A stretch of DNA of 64,000 bases from Gracilibacillus lacisalsi DSM 19029. GTDB lineage: Bacteria; Bacillota; Bacilli; Bacillales; Amphibacillaceae. Below the pieces are notes generated by a model. The model saw nothing but the letters and a program-made list of their open reading frames with translations, was not told the origin of the DNA and did not search any database. The position numbers were made by a program, and so were the translations under genes. Every line of letters begins with the position of its first letter. Positions within the stretch are counted from its first letter, which is position 1. Location of the stretch: contig NZ_KB898666.1 in assembly GCF_000377765.1 (NCBI RefSeq), positions 1 through 64,000 of the forward strand, in the 5' to 3' direction. Of this stretch, positions 1 through 8,617 are shown piece after piece.

Positions 1-201
1 CAATGTATTATCCGGTATTAGCCCCGGTTTCCCGGAGTTATCCCAGTCTTACAGGCAGGTTGCCCACGTGTTACTCACCCGTCCGCCGCTCGTTCCACTC
101 ACGTCACCCCGAAGGGATCAGACAAGCTTCCCGCGCTCGACTTGCATGTATTAGGCACGCCGCCAGCGTTCGTCCTGAGCCAAGATCAAACTCTCAATAA
201 A
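1..201 (-). rRNA. rrs: 16S ribosomal RNA, 5' portion (partial)
   Basis: The reverse complement starts TTTATTGAGAGTTTGATC and continues with the universally conserved 5' region of bacterial 16S rRNA, including TACATGCAAGTCGAGCG and the variable region 1 and early V2 helices. The mature 5' end is placed by analogy with the Bacillus 16S start. Only about 200 nt are inside the window; the rest lies beyond the left edge. The position normally read by primer 27F carries GATCTTGGCTC instead of GATCMTGGCTC. Confidence 0.97.
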
Positions 202-293
202 GTTGACTTGCGCTCGCTTCTATAAGCTAGCTTGTTTCATGTTTAAAATCATACTGGTTGTTTTGTTCAGTTTTCAAAGATCAATGCTATAAA
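202..293 (-). other. pre-16S leader between tRNA-Ile and 16S rRNA
   Basis: On the minus strand this spacer carries CTTTGAAAACTGAACAAAAC, the conserved leader/antitermination-like sequence found just ahead of 16S genes in Bacillaceae. It is followed by a GC-richer part (GCGAGCGCAAGTC) that may belong to the pre-16S processing stem. A TTGAAA-N18-TATGAT arrangement within it could also act as a promoter, so the 16S may be transcribed both from here and by read-through from the tRNA genes. Confidence 0.5.
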
Positions 294-370
<77 letters not shown>

Positions 371-378
371 ATTTACGA

Positions 379-452
379 TGGAGCGGGTGAAGGGAATCGA
401 ACCCTCGACATCAGCTTGGAAGGCTGAGGTTTTACCACTAAACTACACCCGC
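379..452 (-). tRNA. tRNA-Gly (TCC)
   Basis: The reverse complement begins GCGGGTGTAGTTTAGTGG. The anticodon loop contains TCC, the T-arm is GGTTCGATTCC, and CCA is encoded. Eight bases separate it from tRNA-Ile. Confidence 0.97.
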
Positions 453-498
453 ATGGTATAAAGTATTATATCAAGAAGTATCTAATAATGTGATCGAC

Positions 499-575
499 TG
501 GTCGGGAAGACAGGATTTGAACCTGCGACCCCTTGGTCCCAAACCAAGTGCTCTACCAAGCTGAGCTACTTCCCG
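499..575 (-). tRNA. tRNA-Pro (TGG)
   Basis: The reverse complement begins CGGGAAGTAGCTCAGCTTGG. Anticodon TGG, T-arm GGTTCAAATCC, CCA encoded. Confidence 0.97.
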
Positions 576-579
576 GTCA

Positions 580-656
580 TGGCGCGCCCGAGAGGAGTCG
601 AACCCCTAACCTTTTGATCCGTAGTCAAACGCTCTATCCAATTGAGCTACGGGCGC
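580..656 (-). tRNA. tRNA-Arg (ACG)
   Basis: The reverse complement begins GCGCCCGTAGCTCAATTGG. The loop CTACGGA gives anticodon ACG, whose first base is normally deaminated to inosine. CCA is encoded. Confidence 0.97.
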
Positions 657-727
657 TTATCAAAGCGACATCTATTAATATAACACAATGCGTTTGACCA
701 AGTCAATAGTTTTTATTTATTTTTTGA

Positions 728-811
<84 letters not shown>

Positions 812-839
812 TTGTTATCCATGCAATTCAATATATAGA

Positions 840-915
840 TGGTGAGCCATGGAGGATTCGAACCTCCGACCCTCTGATTAAAAGTCAGATGCTCTACCAA
901 CTGAGCTAATGGCTC
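840..915 (-). tRNA. tRNA-Lys (TTT)
   Basis: The reverse complement begins GAGCCATTAGCTCAGTTGG. Anticodon TTT, T-arm GGTTCGAATCC, CCA encoded. It starts the second group of tRNA genes after a 208-bp gap. Confidence 0.97.
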
Positions 916-1123
916 TTGATGCAATGCTAATCACGACGGGTAGCTCACTTTCTGCCTCAAAAACTACATATATAGTAGAATCAGAGAAACAGTAGAAGCA
1001 TCCTCAACTACATCTACTTCATTTGATTTTATTCCGATCCACTTTGTGAAGAATCGATCAAGTGGTTGGAATAGTATATTCGTCATAGTGACGAATAATT
1101 AAAGTTATTTTTAGTCAAAAAAA
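916..1123. other. gap between two tRNA groups
   Basis: There is no gene here. A short inverted repeat, ATTCGTC-act-ATGACGAAT in reverse complement, lies at about 1078-1096. No convincing promoter or terminator could be assigned, so the two tRNA groups may still be one transcript. Confidence 0.35.
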
Positions 1124-1198
1124 TGGCTGGGCTAGCTGGATTCGAACCAGCGCATGACGGTACCAAAAACCGTTGCCTTACCGCTTGGCTATAGCCCA
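1124..1198 (-). tRNA. tRNA-Gln (TTG)
   Basis: The reverse complement begins TGGGCTATAGCCAAGCGG. Anticodon TTG, T-arm GGTTCGAATCC, CCA encoded. Confidence 0.97.
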
Positions 1199-1201
1199 AC
1201 A

Positions 1202-1278
1202 TGGCGGTCCGGACGGGACTCGAACCCGCGACCTCCTGCGTGACAGGCAGGCATTCTAACCAACTGAACTACCGGACC
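1202..1278 (-). tRNA. tRNA-Asp (GTC)
   Basis: The reverse complement begins GGTCCGGTAGTTCAGTTGG. The loop CTGTCAC gives anticodon GTC. CCA is encoded. Confidence 0.97.
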
Positions 1279-1303
1279 TATTAATTTTTTAATATAAATG
1301 GGA

Positions 1304-1375
1304 TGACCCGTACGGGATTCGAACCCGTGTTACCGCCGTGAAAGGGCGGTGTCTTAACCACTTGACCAACGGGCC
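1304..1375 (-). tRNA. tRNA-Glu (TTC)
   Basis: The reverse complement begins GGCCCGTTGGTCAAGTGG. The loop CTTTCAC gives anticodon TTC. The acceptor stem contains one G-U pair. The discriminator A is followed by TCC, so CCA is not encoded. Confidence 0.96.
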
Positions 1376-1393
1376 ATTAATTTGAAGTGTTAA

Positions 1394-1484
1394 TGGCGGA
1401 GAAGGAGGGATTTGAACCCTCGCGCCGCTTACGCGACCTACACCCTTAGCAGGGGCGCCTCTTCAGCCACTTGAGTACTTCTCC
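1394..1484 (-). tRNA. tRNA-Ser (GCT)
   Basis: The reverse complement begins GGAGAAGTACTCAAGTGG. It has the long variable arm of serine tRNAs and anticodon GCT. CCA is encoded. Confidence 0.97.
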
Positions 1485-1485
1485 A

Positions 1486-1560
1486 TGGCTCCACAGGTAG
1501 GATTCGAACCTACGACCGATCGGTTAACAGCCGATTGCTCTACCACTGAGCTACTGTGGA
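1486..1560 (-). tRNA. tRNA-Asn (GTT)
   Basis: The reverse complement begins TCCACAGTAGCTCAGTGG. Anticodon GTT, CCA encoded. It is the promoter-proximal gene of the cluster. Confidence 0.97.
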
Positions 1561-1593
1561 ATAATGAGTCACTTCATGTTGACGACGTTAAAT

Positions 1594-1622
1594 ATAATAT
1601 AATAATCACATCAAATTGTCAA
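1594..1622 (-). promoter_or_regulatory. sigma-A promoter of the tRNA cluster
   Basis: On the minus strand a perfect -35 TTGACA is followed after 17 bases by -10 TATTAT, about 35 bp ahead of tRNA-Asn. A second weaker TTGACT element lies further upstream near 1720. This fits strong constitutive tRNA transcription. Confidence 0.8.
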
Positions 1623-1740
1623 CTGTTTTTTATTATTTTTTCAGTTGCTGTCACGAAACAAAGACAAGCGCCTTTCAAAGTGACGCCAATATAATTTATC
1701 ATATTGTTTGCATCTTAGTCAATAGAATTATCAATTTTTT

Positions 1741-2202
1741 TTATTTATTTTGAAGCAATGATAATTTACCTCTACACTTCCCACAACGATACCTTCTTAC
1801 ATTGATTCTTTTTCGTCGTTTATATACATGGTAACAAGAGGAACATTGATATTGATATTTAAAATCATTATTCATAGACGGCAAGGGATTACAATGTCTT
1901 GGAGAATTCGTTACTTTTAAAAGTTGTTTAAACTCAGGATCACGGTGTTGATATCCTTTTCCTTCTATATGAAGATGGTAATGACATAATTCATGTTTAA
2001 TAATACCAACAAACTCATCATATCCTAATTCCTGATAATACTTAGGGTTTAATTCAATTACTCGTTTAGCTGGTATATAACGACCACCCGTTGTTCTTAA
2101 TCGATTATTAAAACGTACCTCATCAATAAATGGTTTGTTAAATACTTCATTAGATATATCTTTTGTAAGCTTCTCTAATTCATTTTGTGTCATCATTTCC
2201 AT
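1741..2202 (-). CDS. SprT-like metalloprotease-fold protein (YdcK family)
   Basis: This is a 153-residue protein. It has a zinc-metalloprotease motif HELCHYH (KHELCHYHLHIEGKGYQH context) in the middle and a C-terminal zinc ribbon with two CxxC pairs (CSSC and CGKC), the domain order of the SprT-like family. B. subtilis YdcK sits in the same place next to tex/ydcI and a tRNA cluster. The ATG at 2202 is chosen because AGGTG lies 7 bases upstream; upstream in-frame codons lack a ribosome site. The family's physiological role in Bacillus is not established. Spartan/SprT relatives elsewhere act on DNA-protein crosslinks. Confidence 0.85.
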   Translation of the reverse strand: MEMMTQNELEKLTKDISNEVFNKPFIDEVRFNNRLRTTGGRYIPAKRVIELNPKYYQELGYDEFVGIIKHELCHYHLHIEGKGYQHRDPEFKQLLKVTNSPRHCNPLPSMNNDFKYQYQCSSCYHVYKRRKRINVRRYRCGKCRGKLSLLQNK

Positions 2203-2267
2203 GCGTTCACACCTATCTATCATATTACATAACATAAAACAACATCATTAATAAAAGGATGATAAAC

Positions 2268-2390
2268 ATGCCTAATTGGTTAAAAAGACAATTAACAGGC
2301 GCATTCCTTCATAAGAATAAGTATCAAATTCGTTTGTTAAATCAATGCTGGTTTTTCTACTGTGACAAAGAGCAAAATAAAGTGGAGTAA
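2268..2390 (+). CDS. cmpA: CmpA, cortex morphogenetic protein
   Basis: This 40-residue gene is divergent from the sprT-like gene. The protein starts MPNWLKRQLTGAFLHK and contains LLNQCWFFY, closely matching the small B. subtilis protein CmpA, which also lies between sprT/ydcK and tex/ydcI. In B. subtilis CmpA delays cortex assembly until the spore coat is correctly built and is removed by ClpXP. AAAGGATG provides the ribosome site. The protein is a few residues longer at its C-terminus than the B. subtilis one as I remember it. Its presence implies endospore formation. Confidence 0.85.
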   Translation: MPNWLKRQLTGAFLHKNKYQIRLLNQCWFFYCDKEQNKVE

Positions 2391-2425
2391 AAGGCACTGG
2401 AAAAGTACCCTTTACTCTCTTTTTT
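2386..2425 (+). terminator. terminator after cmpA
   Basis: The stem AGTAAAAGG/CCCTTTACT is followed by CTCTTTTTT, overlapping the cmpA stop codon. Confidence 0.7.
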
Positions 2426-2463
2426 ACGGCACCAGGAAAATATAAATGGTTAGCATATTTTCT

Positions 2464-4629
2464 TTAAGATGGAATCATAGTTAGGGCAATCCGTTGCTTT
2501 TCATGATCGACTTGATCTACCCATACTGTGATCACATCTCCTACAGAGGCAATGTCCATGGGATGCTTTACAAACTCATTGGACATTTTCGAAATATGAA
2601 CTAATCCATCTTGCTTTACTCCGATATCGACAAACACACCAAAATCGACTACATTTCGGACAGTACCTTGAAGTTCCATACCACTTTGAAGATCTTCCAT
2701 CGATAATACATTTTTCTTTAATAGTGGTTTTGGTAAATCATCACGAGGATCTCGATTTGGACTCGCTAGTGCCTTCAAAATATCTTCTAAAGTTGGTAGG
2801 CCGATTTCTAATGAATTAGCTAACGCTTTTTTGTCTAACCTATTAACTAATTCCTTCAATTGTTCTGTACCTAAGTCTTTAACCGAACAATTAACTTCTG
2901 TAAGAATCTGTTTTGCTGCTGCATATGATTCCGGGTGAATCGGGGTACGATCTAATGGTTCTTCGCCATCTACTACTCGTAAGAATCCGATACTTTGTTC
3001 ATATGTTTTGTTCCCTAGCCTAGGTATGTCTTTTAATTGTTTTCGATTAGTGAATTTTCCATGTTCATCACGATATTTCACAATATTATTTGCCACCGTC
3101 TTATTTAATCCTGATACATATTGTAATAAAGATGAAGAAGCAGTATTTACATTGACTCCAACTTGGTTAACTGCAGTTTCAACAACAAATGTTAATGATT
3201 CTGTTAGCCTTTTTTGACTGACATCATGTTGATATTGTCCAACACCGATTGCTTTCGGTTCTATTTTTACTAACTCTGCCAAAGGATCTTGAATACGTCT
3301 GGCAATTGATACTGCACTTCTTTCTTCCACCTGTAAATCAGGAAATTCTTCACGTGCTAATTTGGAGGCGGAATATACACTTGCTCCCGCTTCATTAACT
3401 ATGATATACGCAATGTCCAACTGATGTTTATCAATCACACCTGCGATAAACTGTTCTGTTTCTCTTGACGCTGTTCCATTACCAATCGCAATTAACTCCA
3501 CTGGGAATTCCTTTAAAAATTTGATAACCTTTTTCTCTGCACCTACCGTATCATTTTTTGGTGCTGTCGGGTACATCACATCAATTGCTTTTACCTTTCC
3601 TGTATCATCAACAACCGCTAATTTACACCCTGTTCGGAATGCCGGGTCAACTCCTAAAACATATTTACCTTTTAATGGCGGTTGTAATAATAAGTTCTTC
3701 AAGTTTTTAGAGAAAATATCGATTGCTTGTTCTTCAGCTCCATCTGATAAAGCAGATCGAATTTCTCTTTCAACTGATGGTTGTGTTAACCGCTTATAGC
3801 TATCTTCTATTACTTGAATGATAAATTCTTTTATCTGTGCAGTTGCATCTTTTTGAATTACTTGTTTTTGAAGGTACTCAAGCACACCATCTATTGGCGG
3901 TTCAATCGATACCTTTAGCACATCTTCTTTTTCACCACGATTAAGTGCTAAGATTCGGTGTGAAACAATTTTACTAACTGCTTCACTATACTCGTAGTAC
4001 ATTTCAAAGATTTTTTTCTCATCCAACTCTGGCTTCTTCGCTTTGGAAGTAATGAGTCCTTTTTGGTGTGTTAGCTTACGAATGTGTTCACGGTATTTCG
4101 GTTCATCTGCTATCCATTCGGCAATGATATCTTGAACACCCGCAAGAACATCTTCAATCGTATGTAATTCATGTTCTTCTGATAAAAAGTCAGAAGCTCG
4201 GGCCAAATCGATATTTTGTTGGTTATAGATAGTTTCAGCTACTGGCTCTAAGCCCTTTTCTTTGGCGACCGTTGCTCTTGTCCGGCGCTTCTGTTTATAT
4301 GGACGATACAAGTCTTCTACTTTCTGTAATTGTGTTGCTTGTTCGATTTCCTTTTGTAAGTCTTCTGTTAGTTTTCCTTGTTCATCGATTAGTCTGATCA
4401 CCTCTTGTTTACGATCAGCTAATGTATTGACGTAATTCCATGCATCTTGAATATCTTTAATTTGCACTTCATCTAGGGAGCCTGTCATCTCTTTTCGATA
4501 ACGCGCAATAAATGGGACGGTATTACCTTCCTCTAATAATTGAATAACACTTTTTACTGCTTTTTGATTAATTTTTGTCCTATCCGTAACTGCATTAATT
4601 AATTGGATATAATCTTCACTATTTACCAA
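2464..4629 (-). CDS. tex: Tex family transcription accessory protein (S1 RNA-binding)
   Basis: This 721-residue protein matches Tex/YdcI in length and domain order. It has an N-terminal helical region with a basic YRPYKQKRRTRATVAKEKG segment, a YqgF/RuvC-like domain (VLGVDPAFRTGCKLAVVD, about 320-450), helix-hairpin-helix repeats (about 490-560) and a C-terminal S1 domain (about 645-718). Tex binds nucleic acid and associates with transcription; the exact role in Firmicutes is unclear. The start is TTG with GGAGG upstream. It is a monocistronic gene beside cmpA and sprT, as in B. subtilis. Confidence 0.95.
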   Translation of the reverse strand: MVNSEDYIQLINAVTDRTKINQKAVKSVIQLLEEGNTVPFIARYRKEMTGSLDEVQIKDIQDAWNYVNTLADRKQEVIRLIDEQGKLTEDLQKEIEQATQLQKVEDLYRPYKQKRRTRATVAKEKGLEPVAETIYNQQNIDLARASDFLSEEHELHTIEDVLAGVQDIIAEWIADEPKYREHIRKLTHQKGLITSKAKKPELDEKKIFEMYYEYSEAVSKIVSHRILALNRGEKEDVLKVSIEPPIDGVLEYLQKQVIQKDATAQIKEFIIQVIEDSYKRLTQPSVEREIRSALSDGAEEQAIDIFSKNLKNLLLQPPLKGKYVLGVDPAFRTGCKLAVVDDTGKVKAIDVMYPTAPKNDTVGAEKKVIKFLKEFPVELIAIGNGTASRETEQFIAGVIDKHQLDIAYIIVNEAGASVYSASKLAREEFPDLQVEERSAVSIARRIQDPLAELVKIEPKAIGVGQYQHDVSQKRLTESLTFVVETAVNQVGVNVNTASSSLLQYVSGLNKTVANNIVKYRDEHGKFTNRKQLKDIPRLGNKTYEQSIGFLRVVDGEEPLDRTPIHPESYAAAKQILTEVNCSVKDLGTEQLKELVNRLDKKALANSLEIGLPTLEDILKALASPNRDPRDDLPKPLLKKNVLSMEDLQSGMELQGTVRNVVDFGVFVDIGVKQDGLVHISKMSNEFVKHPMDIASVGDVITVWVDQVDHEKQRIALTMIPS

Positions 4630-4776
4630 AGCGTTTCCTCCTTCATACTAATCCTACTTTATTTTAACAAAAAGAATTGGTTAGTTCACATAAAACCTGA
4701 AAAGAGCATTTCTCCGCAACACCGATTTTACACCCCAAAAGAATGATATTGCACCATTAAATAATTTATATAAACT

Positions 4777-4807
4777 AAAAAGGAACCCCGTTATTTAACG
4801 GGATTCC
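4777..4807 (-). terminator. terminator of the rsb-sigB operon
   Basis: In the minus orientation the stem GGAATCCCGTT/AACGGGGTTCC is followed by TTTTT. It overlaps the rsbX stop codon, so the end of the coding sequence forms part of the hairpin. Confidence 0.85.
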
Positions 4808-5400
4808 TCATTGTATTTCATGGCAATCAGGGTAGTATCATCATCTAGCTTTTGTTGATATAGATAAGCAAAGGTGTCTGTTATATGATCTACTTCTTTG
4901 TGAAGAAAATACGAGTTGGATATTTCTTTAGATGTTATACCATCAGAGAACATGACAAAAATCATCCCTTGTTCTAGCTTGTCTGTCATCACTTTGAACG
5001 GTCTTTCATAACCACTTAAGTAGCCAGCCTGCGGAATATTTCTTTTTTTAATCGAATTAGTAGTTATCGTCATTAAACCTATGTTTCCGATCGAAGAATA
5101 GGCATAATGTTTCGATTGCAAGTCAATTTGTAGAATTCCTAAGACGACACCGCGTTTTCCCACTAACTTTTCATTACTTTTTCTCATTATTGATGCAACA
5201 GAATCATCTTTATTATCACGAATCACTTCCATCACAATTTGCGATGATTCTTTTGCGAATTCACCACTGCCAAGACCATCAGCTAGCGCACAGATAAACT
5301 TATCGTCAGACTCATGGTAGAAATAGCTGTCTCCACAATAATAATTACCTTTTTTAGCTTTTTGAAAAACAGACACTTCTACTTGATGACTACTTTGCAT
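4795..5400 (-). CDS. rsbX: RsbX, PP2C-type serine phosphatase
   Basis: This 201-residue protein of the PPM/SpoIIE phosphatase fold carries DGLGSGEFAKESS and a downstream FSDGI motif. In B. subtilis RsbX dephosphorylates RsbS and RsbR after stress and so resets the stressosome. It is the last gene of the sigB operon. Its ATG overlaps the sigB stop codon by one base (TAATG), implying translational coupling. Confidence 0.93.
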   Translation of the reverse strand: MQSSHQVEVSVFQKAKKGNYYCGDSYFYHESDDKFICALADGLGSGEFAKESSQIVMEVIRDNKDDSVASIMRKSNEKLVGKRGVVLGILQIDLQSKHYAYSSIGNIGLMTITTNSIKKRNIPQAGYLSGYERPFKVMTDKLEQGMIFVMFSDGITSKEISNSYFLHKEVDHITDTFAYLYQQKLDDDTTLIAMKYNEESR

Positions 5401-6191
5401 TAACGAATGGCCTCCATATTCTCAGCTTGTAGTGCTTCACGCAGTTTTTTCAATGCATGACGTTGAATTCTTGATACATGCATTTGTGATATTCCTAATA
5501 ATTCTCCAGTTTCTTTCTGACTTTTATTCTCAAAATAAGTATATCGAAGAATTTCCTGTTCTCGTTCATTTAAAATAGGCATTATTTTTTCAAGCAACAA
5601 TTGACGATCCACATCTTCATATCCAGACTCTTGGTTGCCGACTAAATCCAATATCGATACTTCACTACCATCTGCATCCGCCTCAATTTTTCGATCAACC
5701 GATAATGCGTTGTAACTTTGGCTCATTTCCATCGTTTCGAGCACTTCTTCTTCTGTTACTTCTATATATTCAGCGATTTCTTTAATGGAAGGTGATTTTT
5801 GATTGTCAGTTGTTAAGGCTTCCGTTGCTTTTTTGATCTTTGGTCCTAACTCTTTAATTCTTCTGGGAACATGTACACTCCATGTTTTATCACGAATAAA
5901 ACGTTTAATTTCTCCAATAATCGTAGGGATAGCAAACGATTCAAAAGATTTACCTACATCTGGATCGTATCTTCTAATAGCTGCTAATAGCCCTAACATC
6001 CCAACCTGCTCGAGATCCTCATAAATTGTTTCATTTTTGGCATATTTTCGAGCCAGAGATTTTACAAGTTTTTCATATGTTAAGACAATTTTCTCTTGTA
6101 TCGCTTGATCCTCAGGGTTTTCTTGAAAGGCACGAATCCACTGGTATATTTCGTCCTCACGATTATTGTGTGGTCGAGATTTGGTCGTCAT
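5400..6191 (-). CDS. sigB: RNA polymerase sigma-B, general stress sigma factor
   Basis: This 263-residue sigma-70 group 3 protein has region 2 (EDLEQVGMLGLLAAIRRYDP, FAIPTIIGEIKRF), region 3 (VPRRIKELGP) and region 4 (SQKETGELLGISQMHVSRIQ), all nearly as in B. subtilis SigB. The ATG at 6191 is used because GAGGTGG precedes it. An upstream in-frame ATG lacks a ribosome site. The gene overlaps the 3' end of rsbW by 29 bp. Its product is held inactive by RsbW. Confidence 0.97.
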   Translation of the reverse strand: MTTKSRPHNNREDEIYQWIRAFQENPEDQAIQEKIVLTYEKLVKSLARKYAKNETIYEDLEQVGMLGLLAAIRRYDPDVGKSFESFAIPTIIGEIKRFIRDKTWSVHVPRRIKELGPKIKKATEALTTDNQKSPSIKEIAEYIEVTEEEVLETMEMSQSYNALSVDRKIEADADGSEVSILDLVGNQESGYEDVDRQLLLEKIMPILNEREQEILRYTYFENKSQKETGELLGISQMHVSRIQRHALKKLREALQAENMEAIR

Positions 6192-6639
6192 TGATATCCA
6201 CCTCATTTTCATGGAGGTATTTGGTCATTAAAACAATCACACCATAATCATTTTTGATCTCTACCTTGTCCATTAGAGCTTCAATAAGAAATAGGCCAAA
6301 GCCTCCTTCTCGCAAATCTTCAATGGATTGATTATTTTCATATGGTCCTATATCTTTTTTGATTTTTTGCAGATCAAAACTACCTCCACGGTCAGCGACC
6401 ATCACTTCTAAACGATCTTGATAAACACCGAAACCAATGGTTACCTCCCCATCATCTTCCGTTTTATATGCATGTTCGGTAGCATTTGACAATGCTTCTG
6501 AAATAGCTACTTTTAAGTCTTCAATCTCTTCGTAGCTAAAACCCATTCGATTGGCAATACCTGATGTACTTAGCCTCACTACTCCTACATATTCTGCCCT
6601 TGCTGGCACTTTCATTTCAATGAAGTCAAAGGATTCCAT
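6163..6639 (-). CDS. rsbW: RsbW, anti-sigma-B factor and serine kinase
   Basis: This 158-residue GHKL-fold ATPase has the N box EALSNATEHAY and the later GGFGLFLIEALMD glycine lid. RsbW binds sigma-B or phosphorylates RsbV. The ATG at 6639 follows GAGGTGG and gives the conserved start ahead of FIEMKVPA. One base separates it from the rsbV stop. Partner genes rsbV and sigB flank it directly. Confidence 0.96.
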   Translation of the reverse strand: MESFDFIEMKVPARAEYVGVVRLSTSGIANRMGFSYEEIEDLKVAISEALSNATEHAYKTEDDGEVTIGFGVYQDRLEVMVADRGGSFDLQKIKKDIGPYENNQSIEDLREGGFGLFLIEALMDKVEIKNDYGVIVLMTKYLHENEVDINDDQISTTQ

Positions 6640-6640
6640 A

Positions 6641-6970
6641 TTATTTCCCACCTCGTACCGTTGAGTCAATATTAATAATGCTGTCTAATCCAGTAATGTC
6701 AAATAATCGTCTAACACGATCTTGTAAGGCAACTAATCGTAAGTCACTATTATATTCTTTGGTTGACTTCAGTGCACTGATGAATACTCCTAGTCCCGTA
6801 CTATCCATATAATTAACACCCTCTAAATCAACAACAACCATCGTTCCTTCCGCCTTGGTTAATGGTAAAAGAGCTTCCTTTAGTTGAGGAGCGGTATAAG
6901 CATCAATCTCCCCTGCTAATTTTAACTCTTGTGTATCACCATTATCATTTCGATCAATATTTAAGTTCAA
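6641..6970 (-). CDS. rsbV: RsbV, anti-anti-sigma factor
   Basis: This STAS-domain protein has the phosphoserine motif MDSTGLGVFI. Unphosphorylated RsbV captures RsbW and frees sigma-B. The start is called at a TTG (6970) directly behind GGAGGT, which gives 109 residues, the length of B. subtilis RsbV. An upstream ATG at 7009 would add 13 unmatched residues. It is the first gene of the sigma-B-transcribed part of the operon. Confidence 0.95.
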   Translation of the reverse strand: MNLNIDRNDNGDTQELKLAGEIDAYTAPQLKEALLPLTKAEGTMVVVDLEGVNYMDSTGLGVFISALKSTKEYNSDLRLVALQDRVRRLFDITGLDSIINIDSTVRGGK

Positions 6971-7078
6971 AACGGTTACCTCCTCGTCATTCTGGTAAGT
7001 TTTCGTCATACATATTTGTCATCTATTGAATGATAGTTAAGACATGTCATAATGTTGGTTTTTGGCTTACGGTTCACC

Positions 7079-7104
7079 ATTCCCTGTTTCTTTTCACGAT
7101 AAAC
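7079..7104 (-). promoter_or_regulatory. sigma-B promoter of rsbV-rsbW-sigB-rsbX
   Basis: On the minus strand GTTTAT-N14-GGGAAT matches the known sigma-B consensus (GTTTAA, 12-15 bases, GGGWAW). The first G of the -35 element is also the last base of the rsbU TAG stop codon. The position, between rsbU and rsbV, is the same as the autoregulatory promoter of B. subtilis. Confidence 0.85.
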
Positions 7105-8108
7105 TATTTTTTTAAGAAGATAAGTGTAAAATCATCTCTTAACTGAAAATCCTGTAAACGTTCAAAATGACGATATACTGACTCGACTGCTTCTTGCGCA
7201 GGGAGATGCATATATTGACGAATCACTTCAAGCACTTCTTCTGTTTCAATAAATCGTTCGCCGATCCGGCATTCCGTTACACCGTCTGTTAACAATACAA
7301 CCATATCATCAGGCTCCATGGTAATCTCTAACTCTTCATAGGTTGCCTGATCAGAAACACCTAACACTAGGCCTTTTGTTGTGATTTCATGAAATTGATC
7401 TTTAGCTGCGCAGTAATAAAACCCTGGCTCGTGACCAGCCGAAGAAAACTGCAAGGAACCTGTTTCATGATTAAATAATCCATAAAACATCGTGATAAAC
7501 ATGCTAGTGTCCACATTACGCTCTACCACACGGTTTAAATTTTCCAATATCACACTAGGGTTTCTCATTGTTTCCGGGAAACTATCCAAGGAATATTTGA
7601 TCATTGACATCGCTAATGCTGCAGGTATCCCTTTACCAATAACATCAGCAATTGCAATACCGAGATTATTAGATTCGTCCGTTACAAAATGATAGTAATC
7701 ACCATTCATTTGATGAGAAGGTACACTAATCGCACCTATATCCATGCCTTTTATATCCGGTTTCGTTGTTGAAAGTAGAGTCTGTTGCATATTAGCAGCA
7801 ATTGAGATTTCCGACTCTAGCTCTCCTTGTTTTTCTCTTAAGGACTGAAACTCCTGGTAAGCTAACCCATAAGAAATCATTGTTTCTAAAAGGAAGTTCA
7901 TAGAAGAGTCTATCTCCGTTGGTAAATCAGGATATAATTCTTTTAATGCTTGTATATGCACATTAATAATTTCCTCAGGAGATATATTATGTTGCATCGA
8001 TAACTTACTAAATTGTTCTGCTTGATATAGTGACTTTTCATCTTGTGACGAGATATATTTTTTCAACAAATTCCGATAATTGTTGACATCGAACTTATAG
8101 GGCTCCAT
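7104..8108 (-). CDS. rsbU: RsbU, PP2C phosphatase activating sigma-B
   Basis: This 334-residue protein has an N-terminal helical RsbT-binding domain (about 1-110) and a C-terminal PPM/SpoIIE phosphatase domain with DVIGKGIPAALAMSMIK and LLTDGVTE. When stimulated by RsbT it dephosphorylates RsbV. GGAGGTAATGAG precedes the ATG. A 105-bp gap separates it from rsbT, the largest spacing inside the operon. Confidence 0.95.
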   Translation of the reverse strand: MEPYKFDVNNYRNLLKKYISSQDEKSLYQAEQFSKLSMQHNISPEEIINVHIQALKELYPDLPTEIDSSMNFLLETMISYGLAYQEFQSLREKQGELESEISIAANMQQTLLSTTKPDIKGMDIGAISVPSHQMNGDYYHFVTDESNNLGIAIADVIGKGIPAALAMSMIKYSLDSFPETMRNPSVILENLNRVVERNVDTSMFITMFYGLFNHETGSLQFSSAGHEPGFYYCAAKDQFHEITTKGLVLGVSDQATYEELEITMEPDDMVVLLTDGVTECRIGERFIETEEVLEVIRQYMHLPAQEAVESVYRHFERLQDFQLRDDFTLIFLKK

Positions 8109-8213
8109 CTCATTACCTCCTAACTACGATTAGTACAAACTTTTTACTTCATTGTCATTTTGGTATAGGGGTAAATTGAATCTTCTATTAATCAGTTTCA
8201 CTAGTAGCCTAGC

Positions 8214-8615
8214 TTACCGAACCCATTTGATCGTAGTTATGGTCGTTCCCTTACCCGGCTCAGACACAACATCAAAATAATCCATTAATCTTTTTACACC
8301 TGGCAACCCGGCACCGAGCCCCCCAGAAGTAGAAAAACCGTCTTCCATTACCTTGCTTAAATCATTAATACCAGGCCCTTGATCAGAAGCGATGATTTTC
8401 AGCCCTTTCTTATTCATATCTTCCACTGTTTCATAGGCTATTTTGCCTTTCTCAGCATATAGATAAATATTACGAGCTAATTCTGAAATTGCAGTAGCGA
8501 TCCTAGCTTGGTCTACTGTGCCGAATCCAAGATCCTTTGCTAGTTCTCTTCCCATCTGTCTTGCTCCTACAATATCCCATTCTTTATTTATTTGTACACT
8601 TGATTTTGTTATCAT
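8214..8615 (-). CDS. rsbT: RsbT, serine/threonine kinase and RsbU activator
   Basis: This 133-residue GHKL kinase has SELARNIYLYA, DQGPGI and GLGAGLPGVKRLMD motifs, and is the same length as B. subtilis RsbT. It phosphorylates RsbS and RsbR in the stressosome, is released, and then activates RsbU. GGAGGAG overlaps the end of rsbS just upstream of the ATG. Confidence 0.96.
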   Translation of the reverse strand: MITKSSVQINKEWDIVGARQMGRELAKDLGFGTVDQARIATAISELARNIYLYAEKGKIAYETVEDMNKKGLKIIASDQGPGINDLSKVMEDGFSTSGGLGAGLPGVKRLMDYFDVVSEPGKGTTITTIKWVR

Positions 8616-8617
8616 AA

